Assembly: GCF_021602345.1 (NCBI RefSeq)
Contig: NZ_BQID01000003.1
Coordinates: forward strand, 1-64,000
DNA from: Pseudomonas pharyngis
Lineage (GTDB): Bacteria; Pseudomonadota; Gammaproteobacteria; Pseudomonadales; Pseudomonadaceae
Direction of reading: 5' to 3'
Length of the DNA stretch: 64,000 nucleotides
Below the pieces are notes generated by a model. The model saw only the letters and a list, made by a program, of their open reading frames with translations. It did no database searches and was not told where the DNA came from. Positions 27,503-36,692 of the stretch are shown here, one piece after another (the stretch's first letter is position 1; every line of letters starts with the position of its first letter). A program made the position numbers and the translations under genes.

Positions 27503-28848
27503 CTTCCATCGCTCGTTTTGAGCCCGGCGACCAATCGACAGCTGCACAGTGACGCCGAGCAATGGCGATAACTGCCGCCCCCCGGTATCAGGCACAGCAA
27601 CAACAGAGGCTCGGCCGCTTTCAACCATTGAGGCACGCCGGCGATATCCAGGCGCTCGGGCAGAGGTGACGGCGCGTCATCCTCAACGACTTCGGCGAGA
27701 GCCGGGACCTGCAAGACGCCGCTGATCACGGGCTGCTCAGGGTCACCTTCGAGAAAGCTCACCACCACCTCTACCCCGTCCTTCAATGATGCCATCGGCG
27801 TATCGGCCAACGCCGGCGCCAGCGGCAGCCAGCAGTGGCTGGGGCGGGCCCCTTCGCCCTGATAAAGCCAGTCGAACTGAACGGCCACCGGCCGCACGGC
27901 ATCAGGTTGCGTCTCCTCGACCGACACCACCCAGGCACGCTGTGGGCTGCACATGCGAGCACCGCGGTATTCAACGGGTGATCGAGGCTCCGGCAACTGG
28001 TCAAGGGCAAAAATCCGGTTGCTGTAGGGCGGCTCGAGCGACTGATCGGCTCGATGCTCGATTCGACTCACCAGCCAGTCCGTATTGGCGTCTGCCAAGG
28101 GCTCGCCGGAAATCGTCAACCAGTGACCACTGCGCAGGGTTGGCGAATCGGAATGCCCCTGCGCCGTCAGTGTCCGCCGCGGCCCCTTTGCGTGCAGGCG
28201 GACATGCTCGCCCAGTTGCCAGCGGCGCACTGGCGGCGACGGCGCACCTTCTTCGCTCTCGAATTGCAGGTTGCCGGCGCGTGGCAGCCGGGCCGGGTCA
28301 TCACCGAACACCAGGCAATGCCCCTGGCTCCCTTGCTCGAAGTGATAGTGAATGCGTGCCTGTCCGCACAGCCTCTGTACCAGTTGCAGATCCGACTCGC
28401 CGTACTGGGTGCAGAATGTCCGGGGCGGATAAGCGCCTTGCAGATCGAACCGACGCCAGTTGCCACTGATGCCGTGCTCCTTGAGCACCTGATCCAGAAT
28501 CTGCGGCACCGAGCGGTCGCTGAAGATGCGCTGGCTGAAGCGCAGTCCCAGACAGCTCAACCGCGGCCCCAGCCGCGCCCGGCACAACCGGGCGCTGCGC
28601 CCCTGTTCATGCTGGACAAGGCTATGCAACTGCCCGTGAATACCATTGCCGCAAGGCCCGAAACACAGGCGCGCCGAACGATACATCAGCCCGGCAAGGT
28701 CCAGGTGCGGATCATCGACCAGCAAGTCGATCTCGAACGCGAAAGGCTCGCTGATGGCTTCGCAACCCGTAAATGCGAGGACTTCAAGCGAGTCGGACAG
28801 GCCCGCTACATCGAGACGAAACGACGGCTCGTCAGCTGGATCGAACAT
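27499..28848 (-). CDS. vgrG: Short VgrG spike protein of the type VI secretion system
   Basis: 449 aa. The gp27-like part has FAFEIDLLVDDPHLDLAGLM, GLRFSQRIFSDRSVPQILDQVL and YGESDLQLVQRLCGQARIHYHFEQG. The gp5-like OB fold is present, ending at VVVSFLEGDPEQPVISG. The protein stops about 70 residues later, so it lacks the long beta-helix and extensions of 600-800-residue VgrGs. The tail LLLLCLIPGGGSYRHC, then SLCSC, is Cys-rich. The coupled DUF4123 gene follows. No other T6SS core gene is nearby, so this is an orphan spike that depends on a distant apparatus. Confidence 0.88.
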   Translation of the reverse strand: MFDPADEPSFRLDVAGLSDSLEVLAFTGCEAISEPFAFEIDLLVDDPHLDLAGLMYRSARLCFGPCGNGIHGQLHSLVQHEQGRSARLCRARLGPRLSCLGLRFSQRIFSDRSVPQILDQVLKEHGISGNWRRFDLQGAYPPRTFCTQYGESDLQLVQRLCGQARIHYHFEQGSQGHCLVFGDDPARLPRAGNLQFESEEGAPSPPVRRWQLGEHVRLHAKGPRRTLTAQGHSDSPTLRSGHWLTISGEPLADANTDWLVSRIEHRADQSLEPPYSNRIFALDQLPEPRSPVEYRGARMCSPQRAWVVSVEETQPDAVRPVAVQFDWLYQGEGARPSHCWLPLAPALADTPMASLKDGVEVVVSFLEGDPEQPVISGVLQVPALAEVVEDDAPSPLPERLDIAGVPQWLKAAEPLLLLCLIPGGGSYRHCSASLCSCRLVAGLKTSDGR

Positions 28849-29080
28849 GGGGGGATTCTCTACAGGGGGGCGGGCGGGGATTCTCGCCGAGACCCATGGC
28901 CGAGTAGAGGGCCGAACTACAAATTCGGAAATGACCTACGCGAAAAGCAGACAACGTCACTTTGCTGGCCTGGAAACAGGCCATTTCGCGAAGAGAAAAA
29001 GAAGCGTCTCACCCGGTCATCTGAAACGTCCGCGGTGGGCGGAACAATTTCAGACAACCAGATAAAAGCGGAACCTGGCC
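28849..29080. other. Gap between vgrG and speA
   Basis: 232 bases without a gene. It must carry the vgrG promoter and the end of the speA transcript. A short hairpin TGGCCTG / CAGGCCA (28966-28983) is followed by only three T on the plus strand, so it is a weak candidate terminator. Nothing else stands out. Confidence 0.4.
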
Positions 29081-30994
29081 TCAGGAGGACAGGTAGGAGG
29101 AGCGGGTCAGACCCAGGCGCAGGGCATCGAGGAACTGGGTGCGTTCGCTGGCGCTGATGCGGGCACTGGCGCACTTGTCGCGATAGTGAGTCATCAGTTC
29201 TTCCGGCGACAGGTGCACATAGCGCAGCATGTCTTCGATGGTGTCGTGGGTTTCAATGCCGGCGTGGTACACGCTGCCGTCGGCGTTCTGGTAAATGTTC
29301 ACCGAGTCGGTGTCACCGAACAGGTTGTGCATGTCGCCAAGAATTTCCTGATAGGCGCCGACCAGGAACACGCCCAGCAGATAGTCTTCACCTTCGTTCA
29401 GCGCATGCACCGGCAGGCTGGTCTCGATGCTCTGCTCGTCGACGTACTGGTTGATCTTGCCGTCGGAGTCGCAGGTCAGATCCTGCAGCACCGCGCGACG
29501 CAGCGGCTCTTCGTCGAGACGGTGCAACGGGATGATCGGCAGCACCTGATCGATCGCCCAGGTGTCCGGCAGGCTCTGGAATACCGAGAAGTTGCAGATG
29601 TACTTGTCGGCCAGCTTGTCGTTGAGTTCGTCCAGCACCTGACGGTGCGAACGCTGACGTGCCTTCAGCGAGTTGTGCAGACGACGGCATACGGCGAAGT
29701 AGCACTGCTCGGCCAGGGCCTTCTCGGCCAGGGTCAGTTTGCCGTCGGCGTACTGGGCGGCCACGTCGCTCATGTAGTGGGTGGCGCGCCAGTAGGTTTC
29801 GGTGACCATTTCGATGTCGGTCGGGCCCAGCAGGTCAACCAGCCACTGCACGGTTTCCGGCAGCGCTTCCTTGTTCTCGATCAACGGGATTTCGTCGTTG
29901 TGTTTCTCGACGTCGGTAACCTGCACCACCAGCATCGCGTGGTGCGCGGTCAGCGAGCGGCCGCTTTCGGAGAAGATGTGCGGATGCGGCAGCGCCTGCG
30001 CATCGCAGAACTCCTTGAGCATGCCGACCACGACACCGGCGTAGTCATCCATGTCGTAGTTGATCGAACTGGCGTTGCGCGAGTGCGTACCGTCGTAGTC
30101 CACACCCAGGCCACCACCGACGTCGATGTGATCGACCGGCAGGCCGAGGTTGCGCAGCTCGCCGTAGTAACGGATCGCTTCCTTGAAACCGTGCTGGTAG
30201 TCGGCCAGGTTGGCGATCTGCGAACCCATGTGGAAGTGCAGCAGACGGATGCCCTGATCCAGGCCCGCCGCGCGGAAACGCTCGACCACCGACAGCAGTT
30301 GCGCCGCCGACAGACCGAACTTGGATTTCTCGCCACCGGTGTCCGCCCACTTCGACGACGCCAGGGAGGACAGACGCACGCGCAGACCGACCTGCGGCTT
30401 GACCTTGAGCGAGGCGGCCTCTTCGATCACCAGACCGACTTCGGATTCTTTCTCGATCACAATGAATACATTGTGGCCGAGCTTCTGGCCCATCAGCGCC
30501 AGACGGATGAACTCGCGGTCCTTGTAACCGTTGCAGACGATGGTGCCGCCCTTCGGCGCCAGCGCCAGCACGGCCAGCAGCTCGGGCTTGGAGCCGGCTT
30601 CCAGACCGATCGAAACGTTCTGGGTGGCGATGATGTTCTCGATCACCGCTTCCTGCTGGTTGACCTTGATCGGGTACAGCGCGGTGTATTTGCTCTGGTA
30701 TTCCAGACGCTCGATGTTCGCATCGAAAGCGCCGGTCAGCTGACGGACGCGGTCTTGCAGGATGTCGGGAAAACGCACCAGCAGCGGCAGGGACAAGCCA
30801 CTCTTGCGCAGCTGGTCGACTTGTTCGAACAGATCGATAGGCGAGCTGCTCGGGCCGTTCGGACGAACTTCGACGCGACCGGCGTCATTGATCGCGAAAT
30901 ACCCGGCCCCCCAATGGCGAATCCCGTAAACACTGCGGCTGTCCGCAACTGTCCATTGGCTGCCATCGTCTTTGCGTGTGCGTCGTACGGACAT
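29081..30994 (-). CDS. speA: SpeA, biosynthetic arginine decarboxylase
   Basis: 637-aa PLP enzyme (fold III) converting arginine to agmatine for putrescine synthesis. The PLP lysine is in [12 protein letters not shown] (Lys110), the glycine-rich phosphate site around [12 protein letters not shown], and the late catalytic cysteine motif [10 protein letters not shown]. Length and N-terminus ([20 protein letters not shown]) are as in other pseudomonads. It is on the same strand as sui1, with a 218-base gap. Confidence 0.97.
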   Translation of the reverse strand: MSVRRTRKDDGSQWTVADSRSVYGIRHWGAGYFAINDAGRVEVRPNGPSSSPIDLFEQVDQLRKSGLSLPLLVRFPDILQDRVRQLTGAFDANIERLEYQSKYTALYPIKVNQQEAVIENIIATQNVSIGLEAGSKPELLAVLALAPKGGTIVCNGYKDREFIRLALMGQKLGHNVFIVIEKESEVGLVIEEAASLKVKPQVGLRVRLSSLASSKWADTGGEKSKFGLSAAQLLSVVERFRAAGLDQGIRLLHFHMGSQIANLADYQHGFKEAIRYYGELRNLGLPVDHIDVGGGLGVDYDGTHSRNASSINYDMDDYAGVVVGMLKEFCDAQALPHPHIFSESGRSLTAHHAMLVVQVTDVEKHNDEIPLIENKEALPETVQWLVDLLGPTDIEMVTETYWRATHYMSDVAAQYADGKLTLAEKALAEQCYFAVCRRLHNSLKARQRSHRQVLDELNDKLADKYICNFSVFQSLPDTWAIDQVLPIIPLHRLDEEPLRRAVLQDLTCDSDGKINQYVDEQSIETSLPVHALNEGEDYLLGVFLVGAYQEILGDMHNLFGDTDSVNIYQNADGSVYHAGIETHDTIEDMLRYVHLSPEELMTHYRDKCASARISASERTQFLDALRLGLTRSSYLSS

Positions 30995-31127
30995 CGAAGT
31001 CCCCTATAAAGAAGTCATAGTGCGTCGCCTGATCGCAGGCCGGCGCAGTCTAAAGAATGAAAATGACGGTTCGTCAGCGGGGCGGTAGACCGCGCTGACA
31101 GCGTTGAGTTTAGAAACCGGTCATGAA

Positions 31128-31212
31128 CAGGCTCTGTGAAAACCATGGAAACGACGTCAGGCCCAGGGACTCTGGAGCTGAATCAAGCCGCCGGTGGGTT
31201 TCACAGAGGCTG
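31128..31212. repeat. Imperfect inverted repeat downstream of sui1
   Basis: Arms of 17 bases, CAGGCTCTGTGAAAACC (31128-31144) and GGGTTTCACAGAGGCTG (31196-31212), pair with two mismatches across 51 bases. The right arm abuts the sui1 stop codon. It could form a long 3'-end hairpin in the sui1 transcript or be a relic of a miniature repeat element. Confidence 0.6.
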
Positions 31213-31584
31213 CTAGCCGCCGGACTTCTTCGCTTTGAAGCCGTGCTTGACCAACTCGGCCAGGAGCAGCTCGACATGGTCGCCCTGGATCTCGATGATC
31301 CCGTCTTTCAACGCACCGCCGGTGCCGCAACGTTTCTTCAACGTTGTCGCCAGCTCCTTGAGTGCGTCTTCGGCCAGAGGCACGCCGGTGATGGTGGTCA
31401 CCGTCTTGCCGCCACGCCCCTTGCTCTCGCGGCGCACACGGGCAATGCCGTCGCCGGCCGGGATCACGGTTTGCTTGCAGATACAGGCGTCCACCGGCTT
31501 GCTGCATTCCGGGCAATGACGACCTGCGTCGGTGGAAAATACCAGGCCGCCCAGGGCGGCGAAGGATGCGGCTTTTTTGGCCAC
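31213..31584 (-). CDS. Sui1/YciH family translation factor
   Basis: 123-aa protein with eIF1-like domain: KGRGGKTVTTITGVPL, ALKELATTLKKRCGTGGALKDGIIEIQGDH and AELVKHGFKAKKSGG. An N-terminal Cys cluster (CPECSKPVDACIC) may bind a metal. The start is GTG 31584 with AGAGGA upstream; a TTG at 31590 lies too close to that site. By location equivalent to PAO1 PA4840. The family influences start-site fidelity; its bacterial role is little known. Confidence 0.92.
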   Translation of the reverse strand: MAKKAASFAALGGLVFSTDAGRHCPECSKPVDACICKQTVIPAGDGIARVRRESKGRGGKTVTTITGVPLAEDALKELATTLKKRCGTGGALKDGIIEIQGDHVELLLAELVKHGFKAKKSGG

Positions 31585-31771
31585 CGGCAATCCTCTCGGG
31601 AGGACAAAGACTGATCGCAGCCTTGGGCAAGGCTATCGACCGCGAAGCCCCACTCAGGCAGGGGCAGCGCTACTGCACCGGTTCTTCAATAAAAGCAGGC
31701 CGGTGCAGCTTGAAAAGGTCGCGCAGTGTAACGGCAAAAACGCCGATTGCTAAGTGCCAATCGGCGCCAAT

Positions 31772-32329
31772 TTATGTGTTCTTTGCGACGTTGCTTTGCT
31801 GAGCCTTCAGATAACGTTTCAAGGCTGCCAGAGAGTCCGGGCAATAAGGCTTTTGCTCGATTTCCCGCATGACCTGTTCGACCGGAATGAAGCGCGCTTC
31901 GAGCACCTCTTCCGGCTGCAGGATCAACGGCCCGTCCCACACTGCCGAAAACGCCGAACACCACAGGCGATTGCCGGTGTCTTCGAAGTAGAAATGGTCG
32001 TGGGCCGTCAGTTCGACACCACTCACCCCCAGCTCTTCCTCCAGCTCACGGGCCGCCGACTCGGCGTAGGTCTCGTTCGCCTGCACCATGCCGCCGGCCG
32101 CCACGTCCCAGTAACCGGGATAGATGGCTTTGCTCAACGTGCGCCGATGCACGCAGAGTTCACCGGCGGAGTTGAACAGCATGATGTAGGTGCCACGGCC
32201 GATCAGTCCGCGTTCTCGCAGGTCCGAACGCACCAGGGCGCCGAGCAGGTTGTCCTGCTCGTCCACCCAGGCGATCTGTTCGGCATCCGAGGCGGCGCGG
32301 TGGGCCGCCTCTTTGGCGCTCTCGTCCAT
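31772..32329 (-). CDS. NUDIX hydrolase (YfcD-like)
   Basis: 185 aa with a complete Nudix box from GGMVQANE to ARELEEELGV (GX5EX7REUXEEXGU). The N-terminus resembles IPP-isomerase-like members (WVDEQDNLLGALVRSDL, MLFNSAGELCVHRRT, YPGYWDVAAGG). Substrate unknown. Only 3 bases separate it from the upstream DUF2333 gene, so they form one unit. Confidence 0.92.
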   Translation of the reverse strand: MDESAKEAAHRAASDAEQIAWVDEQDNLLGALVRSDLRERGLIGRGTYIMLFNSAGELCVHRRTLSKAIYPGYWDVAAGGMVQANETYAESAARELEEELGVSGVELTAHDHFYFEDTGNRLWCSAFSAVWDGPLILQPEEVLEARFIPVEQVMREIEQKPYCPDSLAALKRYLKAQQSNVAKNT

Positions 32330-32332
32330 GAC

Positions 32333-33400
32333 TCAGCCCTGATTGAGCAGTTGACGCAAATCGATCACGGCCGCGTTGGCCCGGGAAATGTAGTTGGCCA
32401 TGACCAGCGAGTGGTTGGCCAGCACACCGAAGCCGCTGCCATTGAGGATCATCGGGCTCCAGATCGGTTCCTGGGAGGCTTCCAGTTCGCGGATGATCTG
32501 ACGCACGCTGACGGTCGCGTTCTTCTTCGCCAGCACGTCGGCGAAATCGACTTCGATCGCGCGCAGCAGGTGCGACAGCGCCCAGGCCTGGCCGCGGGCT
32601 TCGTAGAACACGTTGTCGATCTGCATCCACGGAGTCTCGACGACTTCCTCGTCGACCTGAGGCACTTCACCCACCGCCGGCACTTCGGTTTTCAGCGCGG
32701 TGTTGAGTTTGACCCGGCCAACACTGGCTGACAGGCGTTGCGACAGCGACCCGAGACGAGTGCCGACATCACCCAGCCAGTTGTTCAGGTTATCGGCACG
32801 GGCGTAGAACAGCGCGTTTTTCTGGGTCGGGTCGGACAGGCGCGCCTGATAACGGCTCAGGGAATTGATGCCTTCCTGATATTCCGACTCGCTGGATGGC
32901 AGGACCCAGCTCTTGTTGTCGAAGTTGAAGCGCGGTTCGGCCTTGGCCAGGTCGGCGTCTTCAGCCGATTGCGACTGCGAACGGGCGAAATCCTTGCGCA
33001 GGGCGCGGGTCAGGTCGCGGACCTGCACCAGTACGCCGTATTCCCAGCTCGGCATGTTGTCCATCCACAGGCCAGGCGGGAAACGGTCGTTGGAAATGTA
33101 GCCACCTGGCTTGTCGAGCAAAGTGCCGGCAACGGTTTTCAGGGTTTCGACGGTGGTGTAGCCGACCACCATCTGCTTGCCCTCTTTCTCGGCGGCAACC
33201 TGAGCGTTCTGCGCCACGGGAAACAGCGCCGGCTCCTGGCTCCAGTACCAGCCAAGGGCAATAGTCACCAACAGGTAAATGGCGACCAGCGTGGCCAGCA
33301 CCCGGCTGAACAACAGCCCGCCGACATAGCTGCGGGCGGCCGACTTGGGCTCGGCGGCACGTTCAGGCGCGCTGCCCGCGCGGTTCTTCCAGTCCAGCAT
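32333..33400 (-). CDS. DUF2333 family inner-membrane protein
   Basis: 355 aa with one N-terminal membrane helix (LATLVAIYLLVTIALGWYW) and a periplasmic alpha-rich domain containing PGGYISNDRFPPGLWMDNMPSWEYG and FYARADNLNNWLGDVGTRLG. It is conserved next to the NUDIX gene in Pseudomonas (PAO1 PA4842, from memory). Function unknown. Confidence 0.9.
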   Translation of the reverse strand: MLDWKNRAGSAPERAAEPKSAARSYVGGLLFSRVLATLVAIYLLVTIALGWYWSQEPALFPVAQNAQVAAEKEGKQMVVGYTTVETLKTVAGTLLDKPGGYISNDRFPPGLWMDNMPSWEYGVLVQVRDLTRALRKDFARSQSQSAEDADLAKAEPRFNFDNKSWVLPSSESEYQEGINSLSRYQARLSDPTQKNALFYARADNLNNWLGDVGTRLGSLSQRLSASVGRVKLNTALKTEVPAVGEVPQVDEEVVETPWMQIDNVFYEARGQAWALSHLLRAIEVDFADVLAKKNATVSVRQIIRELEASQEPIWSPMILNGSGFGVLANHSLVMANYISRANAAVIDLRQLLNQG

Positions 33401-33537
33401 GGCGATATCCTTTCAATCTTGGGTTCAACGGTTCGACCACAACCATACAACAACGTGCCTCGACCGGGCACCCGCGATCAGGGTAACGGAGAAAAACAAG
33501 TGAAGGTCGGCAGTGAACGAAAGGGTAGACGCAGCCT

Positions 33538-34014
33538 TCAGACGTTGAAAATTCGCATTGAAATCTGCCGGACATCATCTGGCATGAACAGATGCGCGAT
33601 GCCCTGCGCGTCGGTTCGGCGCTGGGAGGGAACACCATCGACCGTTGCAATGTAGGCCTGCTGCGGCAATGGCTCGCCGGTCATGCTGTCGACCAGACGA
33701 TAGATTCGCGGTGTTCGGGTGGGTTGGGGCGGGGGATTGTTCATCAGGTCGAGTACCGCTTGATCGAACGCTGACTGGGCAGTGGGCCATTCGCCGTAAT
33801 CGGCGTCAGCCCTGAGCAGCAGCCAGTCGCCGTGTTCAATCTGCTCCAGCACTTCACTGTCCAGATCGAGCATCAGGCCTGCCCGCAACTGATCGAGACC
33901 TTCGAGGGGTTGCCGCTCCAGCAACACCTTGCAAACCAGCTCCAGCGCCTGGTCCACGGGGTAGACATGCTGGCGTTCGTTTTCGGTCAGGTGCGAATGG
34001 TGAACCATCCTCAT
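33538..34014 (-). CDS. Hcp-linked protein with a transthyretin-like C-terminus
   Basis: 158 aa, not a named family to me. The C-terminal ~60 residues (RIYRLVDSMTGEPLPQ, YIATVDGVPSQRRTDAQGIAH, DDVRQISMRIF) resemble transthyretin/carboxypeptidase-regulatory beta-sandwiches found on some VgrG and PAAR proteins. The N-terminal half is helical (DQALELVCKVLLERQ). ATG 34014 overlaps the hcp stop as ATGA. It is the last gene of the four-gene T6SS islet; a role as an adaptor between Hcp and its load is an inference. Confidence 0.68.
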   Translation of the reverse strand: MRMVHHSHLTENERQHVYPVDQALELVCKVLLERQPLEGLDQLRAGLMLDLDSEVLEQIEHGDWLLLRADADYGEWPTAQSAFDQAVLDLMNNPPPQPTRTPRIYRLVDSMTGEPLPQQAYIATVDGVPSQRRTDAQGIAHLFMPDDVRQISMRIFNV

Positions 34015-34517
34015 CCCTGGCCCTCGCTCTGCCACTCATCCGAACCCATCGTCCGGCTGATCTCATGCCGCCAGTAGATGCGACGGTAACTGAAGTGGAC
34101 TTTTTCCCGTTGTGTCAGGTGTGACGTGGCGGGATCCTGACAGTCGGGCATAAAGACCTCGGCGCTGACGATCTGCGCGTCCTCCAGTTCAATCGTATAG
34201 AAGTGCTCCTGAGTACCGTGGGCCGATGTTCGATAGAACTCCAGACAACACTTGCTCAGCCGTTCACCGGAACACAGGGCGACCTGGATCAGCGGCGACG
34301 CTTTGTCGATGGTTTTGGTGATGACCAGCGGTTTGTGCATTCGCCGCCCGGCACCCGCGCCGTTGGGCAGGAGAATGCCGTGGCTGAAGGCCTGAACCAT
34401 GATCTTGTCCTCACGCCCGTTCTGGTAGCTGTTGCCCACCGACGCCTCGGTGAAGGCACCGGCGCTGATCAGGCCCTGGCGGCTGCCATGAAGGGTCATA
34501 AAGGCAGGGGTTGGCAT
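34011..34517 (-). CDS. hcp: Hcp family T6SS tube protein
   Basis: 168 aa. Family features: N-terminal MPTPAFMTLHGSRQGLISAGAF, central GREDKIMVQAFSHGI, KPLVITKTIDKASPLIQVAL, and the C-terminal REKVHFSYRRIYWRHE. Hcp hexamers build the secreted tube and can carry small effectors in the lumen. The start lies inside the last codons of the upstream gene (22-base overlap), and its stop overlaps the downstream gene by 4 bases. No T6SS core genes lie nearby. Confidence 0.93.
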   Translation of the reverse strand: MPTPAFMTLHGSRQGLISAGAFTEASVGNSYQNGREDKIMVQAFSHGILLPNGAGAGRRMHKPLVITKTIDKASPLIQVALCSGERLSKCCLEFYRTSAHGTQEHFYTIELEDAQIVSAEVFMPDCQDPATSHLTQREKVHFSYRRIYWRHEISRTMGSDEWQSEGQG

Positions 34518-35218
34518 GGTATTGCTCCTTTTTTGGGTTGCGGCGGGGGAAAGGGGTGGGGTTCTTCGTAGAGGGTTTCCGTTTCGTCGAAAGGTATCCA
34601 GGGCTTGGTGAGCTCGAGAGTAATGAGATATCGCTCCTGGTCGGGATGTCTTGAGTCGCGAAACCGTGCAAGAACCAGCATCGCCTGGTATTTATCGCTG
34701 GCCTGCCAATAAGAAATTCCGGGAATCACGCTGTTCCTGAGATAGATCCGCCACTCGGGCGTATCCGCCATCGTGGGATCACTTCGCGTCCCCATTGGCC
34801 TCCAGCCTTTCGCGCACCATTGAGCTTGCAGATCGAGAACGACCTTCATGACATCGTCAATCAGCAGAGGCTCGATTTGAGGAGACATGCGGATATCACC
34901 GACCACGTCACCCTCGAAGGTCACCGTAAAAAAACGCGCCATCGGCGTTTCGAACCCATACTGCGAATCGACAAATCGCAGGCGCGCATCCGTCTTCGGA
35001 ATGCCACCCCAGACACGACTGCCGACGCGCCCCCACGAAAGGAATGGGGCGGTCGAGTGCTCTTGCATGTATTCATATGTGCCCCCTATCGCCAGCGCCA
35101 TCACGGGCTCGTCCCACAATGGCTGCATCAACTGACGTGCGGCGGTCCACATCAAAACAACACTAAGCGCCAGCCACGCCCAAAAGCGCCATTTGGATAG
35201 ACAGTTTCGCCAGGACAT
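34496..35218 (-). CDS. Membrane-anchored protein of the hcp islet, candidate immunity protein
   Basis: 240 aa, unknown. One N-terminal membrane helix (FWAWLALSVVLMWTAARQL) then a soluble domain that probably faces the periplasm (WGRVGSRVWGGIPKTDARLRF, FFTVTFEGDVVGDIRMSP). The C-terminal tail is Pro/Lys-rich. ATG 35218 overlaps the stop of the upstream gene by one base (TGATG). A lone membrane anchor beside a candidate effector is a usual plan for immunity to a periplasm-acting toxin; this is inference from context. Confidence 0.65.
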   Translation of the reverse strand: MSWRNCLSKWRFWAWLALSVVLMWTAARQLMQPLWDEPVMALAIGGTYEYMQEHSTAPFLSWGRVGSRVWGGIPKTDARLRFVDSQYGFETPMARFFTVTFEGDVVGDIRMSPQIEPLLIDDVMKVVLDLQAQWCAKGWRPMGTRSDPTMADTPEWRIYLRNSVIPGISYWQASDKYQAMLVLARFRDSRHPDQERYLITLELTKPWIPFDETETLYEEPHPFPPPQPKKGAIPCQPLPL

Positions 35219-36366
35219 CAAGTCTCCCCCATGGCGGCAATCTCGCCGATGGATTGCGCCAACGCGTTTCGGTTGCTGTCGTTGAGCATCTGGTCAAAAC
35301 GCGATGCTGCCCGTAGCACGAACTCCATTCGCTGATCGATATCCGACAGATCCGCCATCGGATTGCTGCCGAACCCGATGGTGCGGCCATCTTCGACACG
35401 CTGACATTGACTGGTGAGGGTCAACTCGATGGCCTGCGCCACACCGGAAGGAAAGCCGGTCGCGTAGGAAAAATGATTCCCACGCAACAACGTCACCAAA
35501 TGACGATTTTCGTAGATGCTCGGTTGGAGAATGTTTCGCTGCTCGTGCCAGGCCAGATGCTTCACACTTTCGGCAATATTCCCCGTTTCTATCGCTTCAA
35601 ATCCCCTCAAGATTTCTTGAAACGCCCAACCGAAAGGAATGGTTTTCTCCCCTATAGGCCAAAGCACCGGAAACTTTGCGTGTCCATGAATCGTTTTCCG
35701 GGTCTTCAGACACTTCTTCAACTCCGCCAACCCTCGCACCGCATAAAACTGATGCAGCGGATAAACATCCAGAAACAGCGTGGTATTGCCCATCGCCATC
35801 ATGTCGTACACATGCCGGAACTGTTGCTGCACCAATGACAGCTCTTCACCCGAAGTACGCAAATCCAGCGAAGGCACAGGGTTGCGCGCCCTCGCCTCTT
35901 GGTAATCCCCCCAGTCCTCGGCCTGTCGGGGCATTTTGTCCGGAGTGAGCAGCCCGGACTCACGGCGTCCGTCCCGCACCCGCTGCCGCGCCTCATGCTC
36001 CTGGTGGATCAGCTCGATACTGTCCGCCGCATGCAGCAATCCACAACCGACCTGCTTGGACGCGAACGCCGCCAGCCCGGCCCACTGGAACCGCGAGTCA
36101 TGCAGCCACAGTCGGGCATACGCGGCGTTGATCGCCCGGTTGCGCTGCACCGGATCGGCGATCAGCACGCCGTCAGGGGCGACGATGTTCTCCGCCTCCC
36201 GCTGATAGGCACGCCAAAGGCACTGGCACGTCAAAACCGGCACCTCGGTCACCCTCACCCGTTCGCCATACAACATCTCTTCATTGCACTCACAGTCGGC
36301 AACGGGCGTGATGTTGTGATTCAGGCGCAGGGCATCGCTGGGGTATTTGTTGAAACACTGGGTCAT
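35218..36366 (-). CDS. DUF2515-like protein, candidate T6SS effector of the hcp islet
   Basis: About 382 aa from the chosen ATG. The segment NRAINAAYARLWLHDSRFQWAGLAAF and ASKQVGCGLLHA recalls the DUF2515/YppC signature. An N-terminal Cys-rich part (CECNEE ... CQCLW) precedes it, and helical parts with HQFYAVRGLAELKKC and WPIGEKTIPFGWAFQEIL follow. No membrane helix or signal peptide. The start is uncertain: the frame stays open to 36510, but the extra codons (GTA, GGG, TCA, CTA) are unlike the rest and lack a ribosome site. First gene of the hcp islet; effector status is inferred from place. Confidence 0.65.
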   Translation of the reverse strand: MTQCFNKYPSDALRLNHNITPVADCECNEEMLYGERVRVTEVPVLTCQCLWRAYQREAENIVAPDGVLIADPVQRNRAINAAYARLWLHDSRFQWAGLAAFASKQVGCGLLHAADSIELIHQEHEARQRVRDGRRESGLLTPDKMPRQAEDWGDYQEARARNPVPSLDLRTSGEELSLVQQQFRHVYDMMAMGNTTLFLDVYPLHQFYAVRGLAELKKCLKTRKTIHGHAKFPVLWPIGEKTIPFGWAFQEILRGFEAIETGNIAESVKHLAWHEQRNILQPSIYENRHLVTLLRGNHFSYATGFPSGVAQAIELTLTSQCQRVEDGRTIGFGSNPMADLSDIDQRMEFVLRAASRFDQMLNDSNRNALAQSIGEIAAMGET

Positions 36367-36692
36367 GTCCGGGCAAACATCCGGTAGGGGTTTCCCTGAC
36401 CCTACCAGCGCAAAACACTTGCGAAACCGACCTTGGGAAAAATCAGAAAGCCCTGACAGACGATGACTATCCAGTGCGGGAGAAGCGTCCTCAAAAGCCC
36501 TGGGAAACATCCTTCAACGCCCGGTTCACGGGCACTTGATCGACGAGCAAGCCCCGGATAAAACCGACCAGTCAGAAACTGAATGGTGACGCACAGCAGA
36601 TTATTGACGTACGACACTCATGTAAGGGAAAAGAGGTGCTAGCATAGAGCCACCAGTCGATCTCAGCATGCAGCCTAACTAGTAGTCAGGAT

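Noticed and set aside
36367-36510. Longer N-terminus for the DUF2515-like protein
   Set aside because: Codon use changes to rare codons and no ribosome site precedes the ATG at 36510; kept only as an alternative start.
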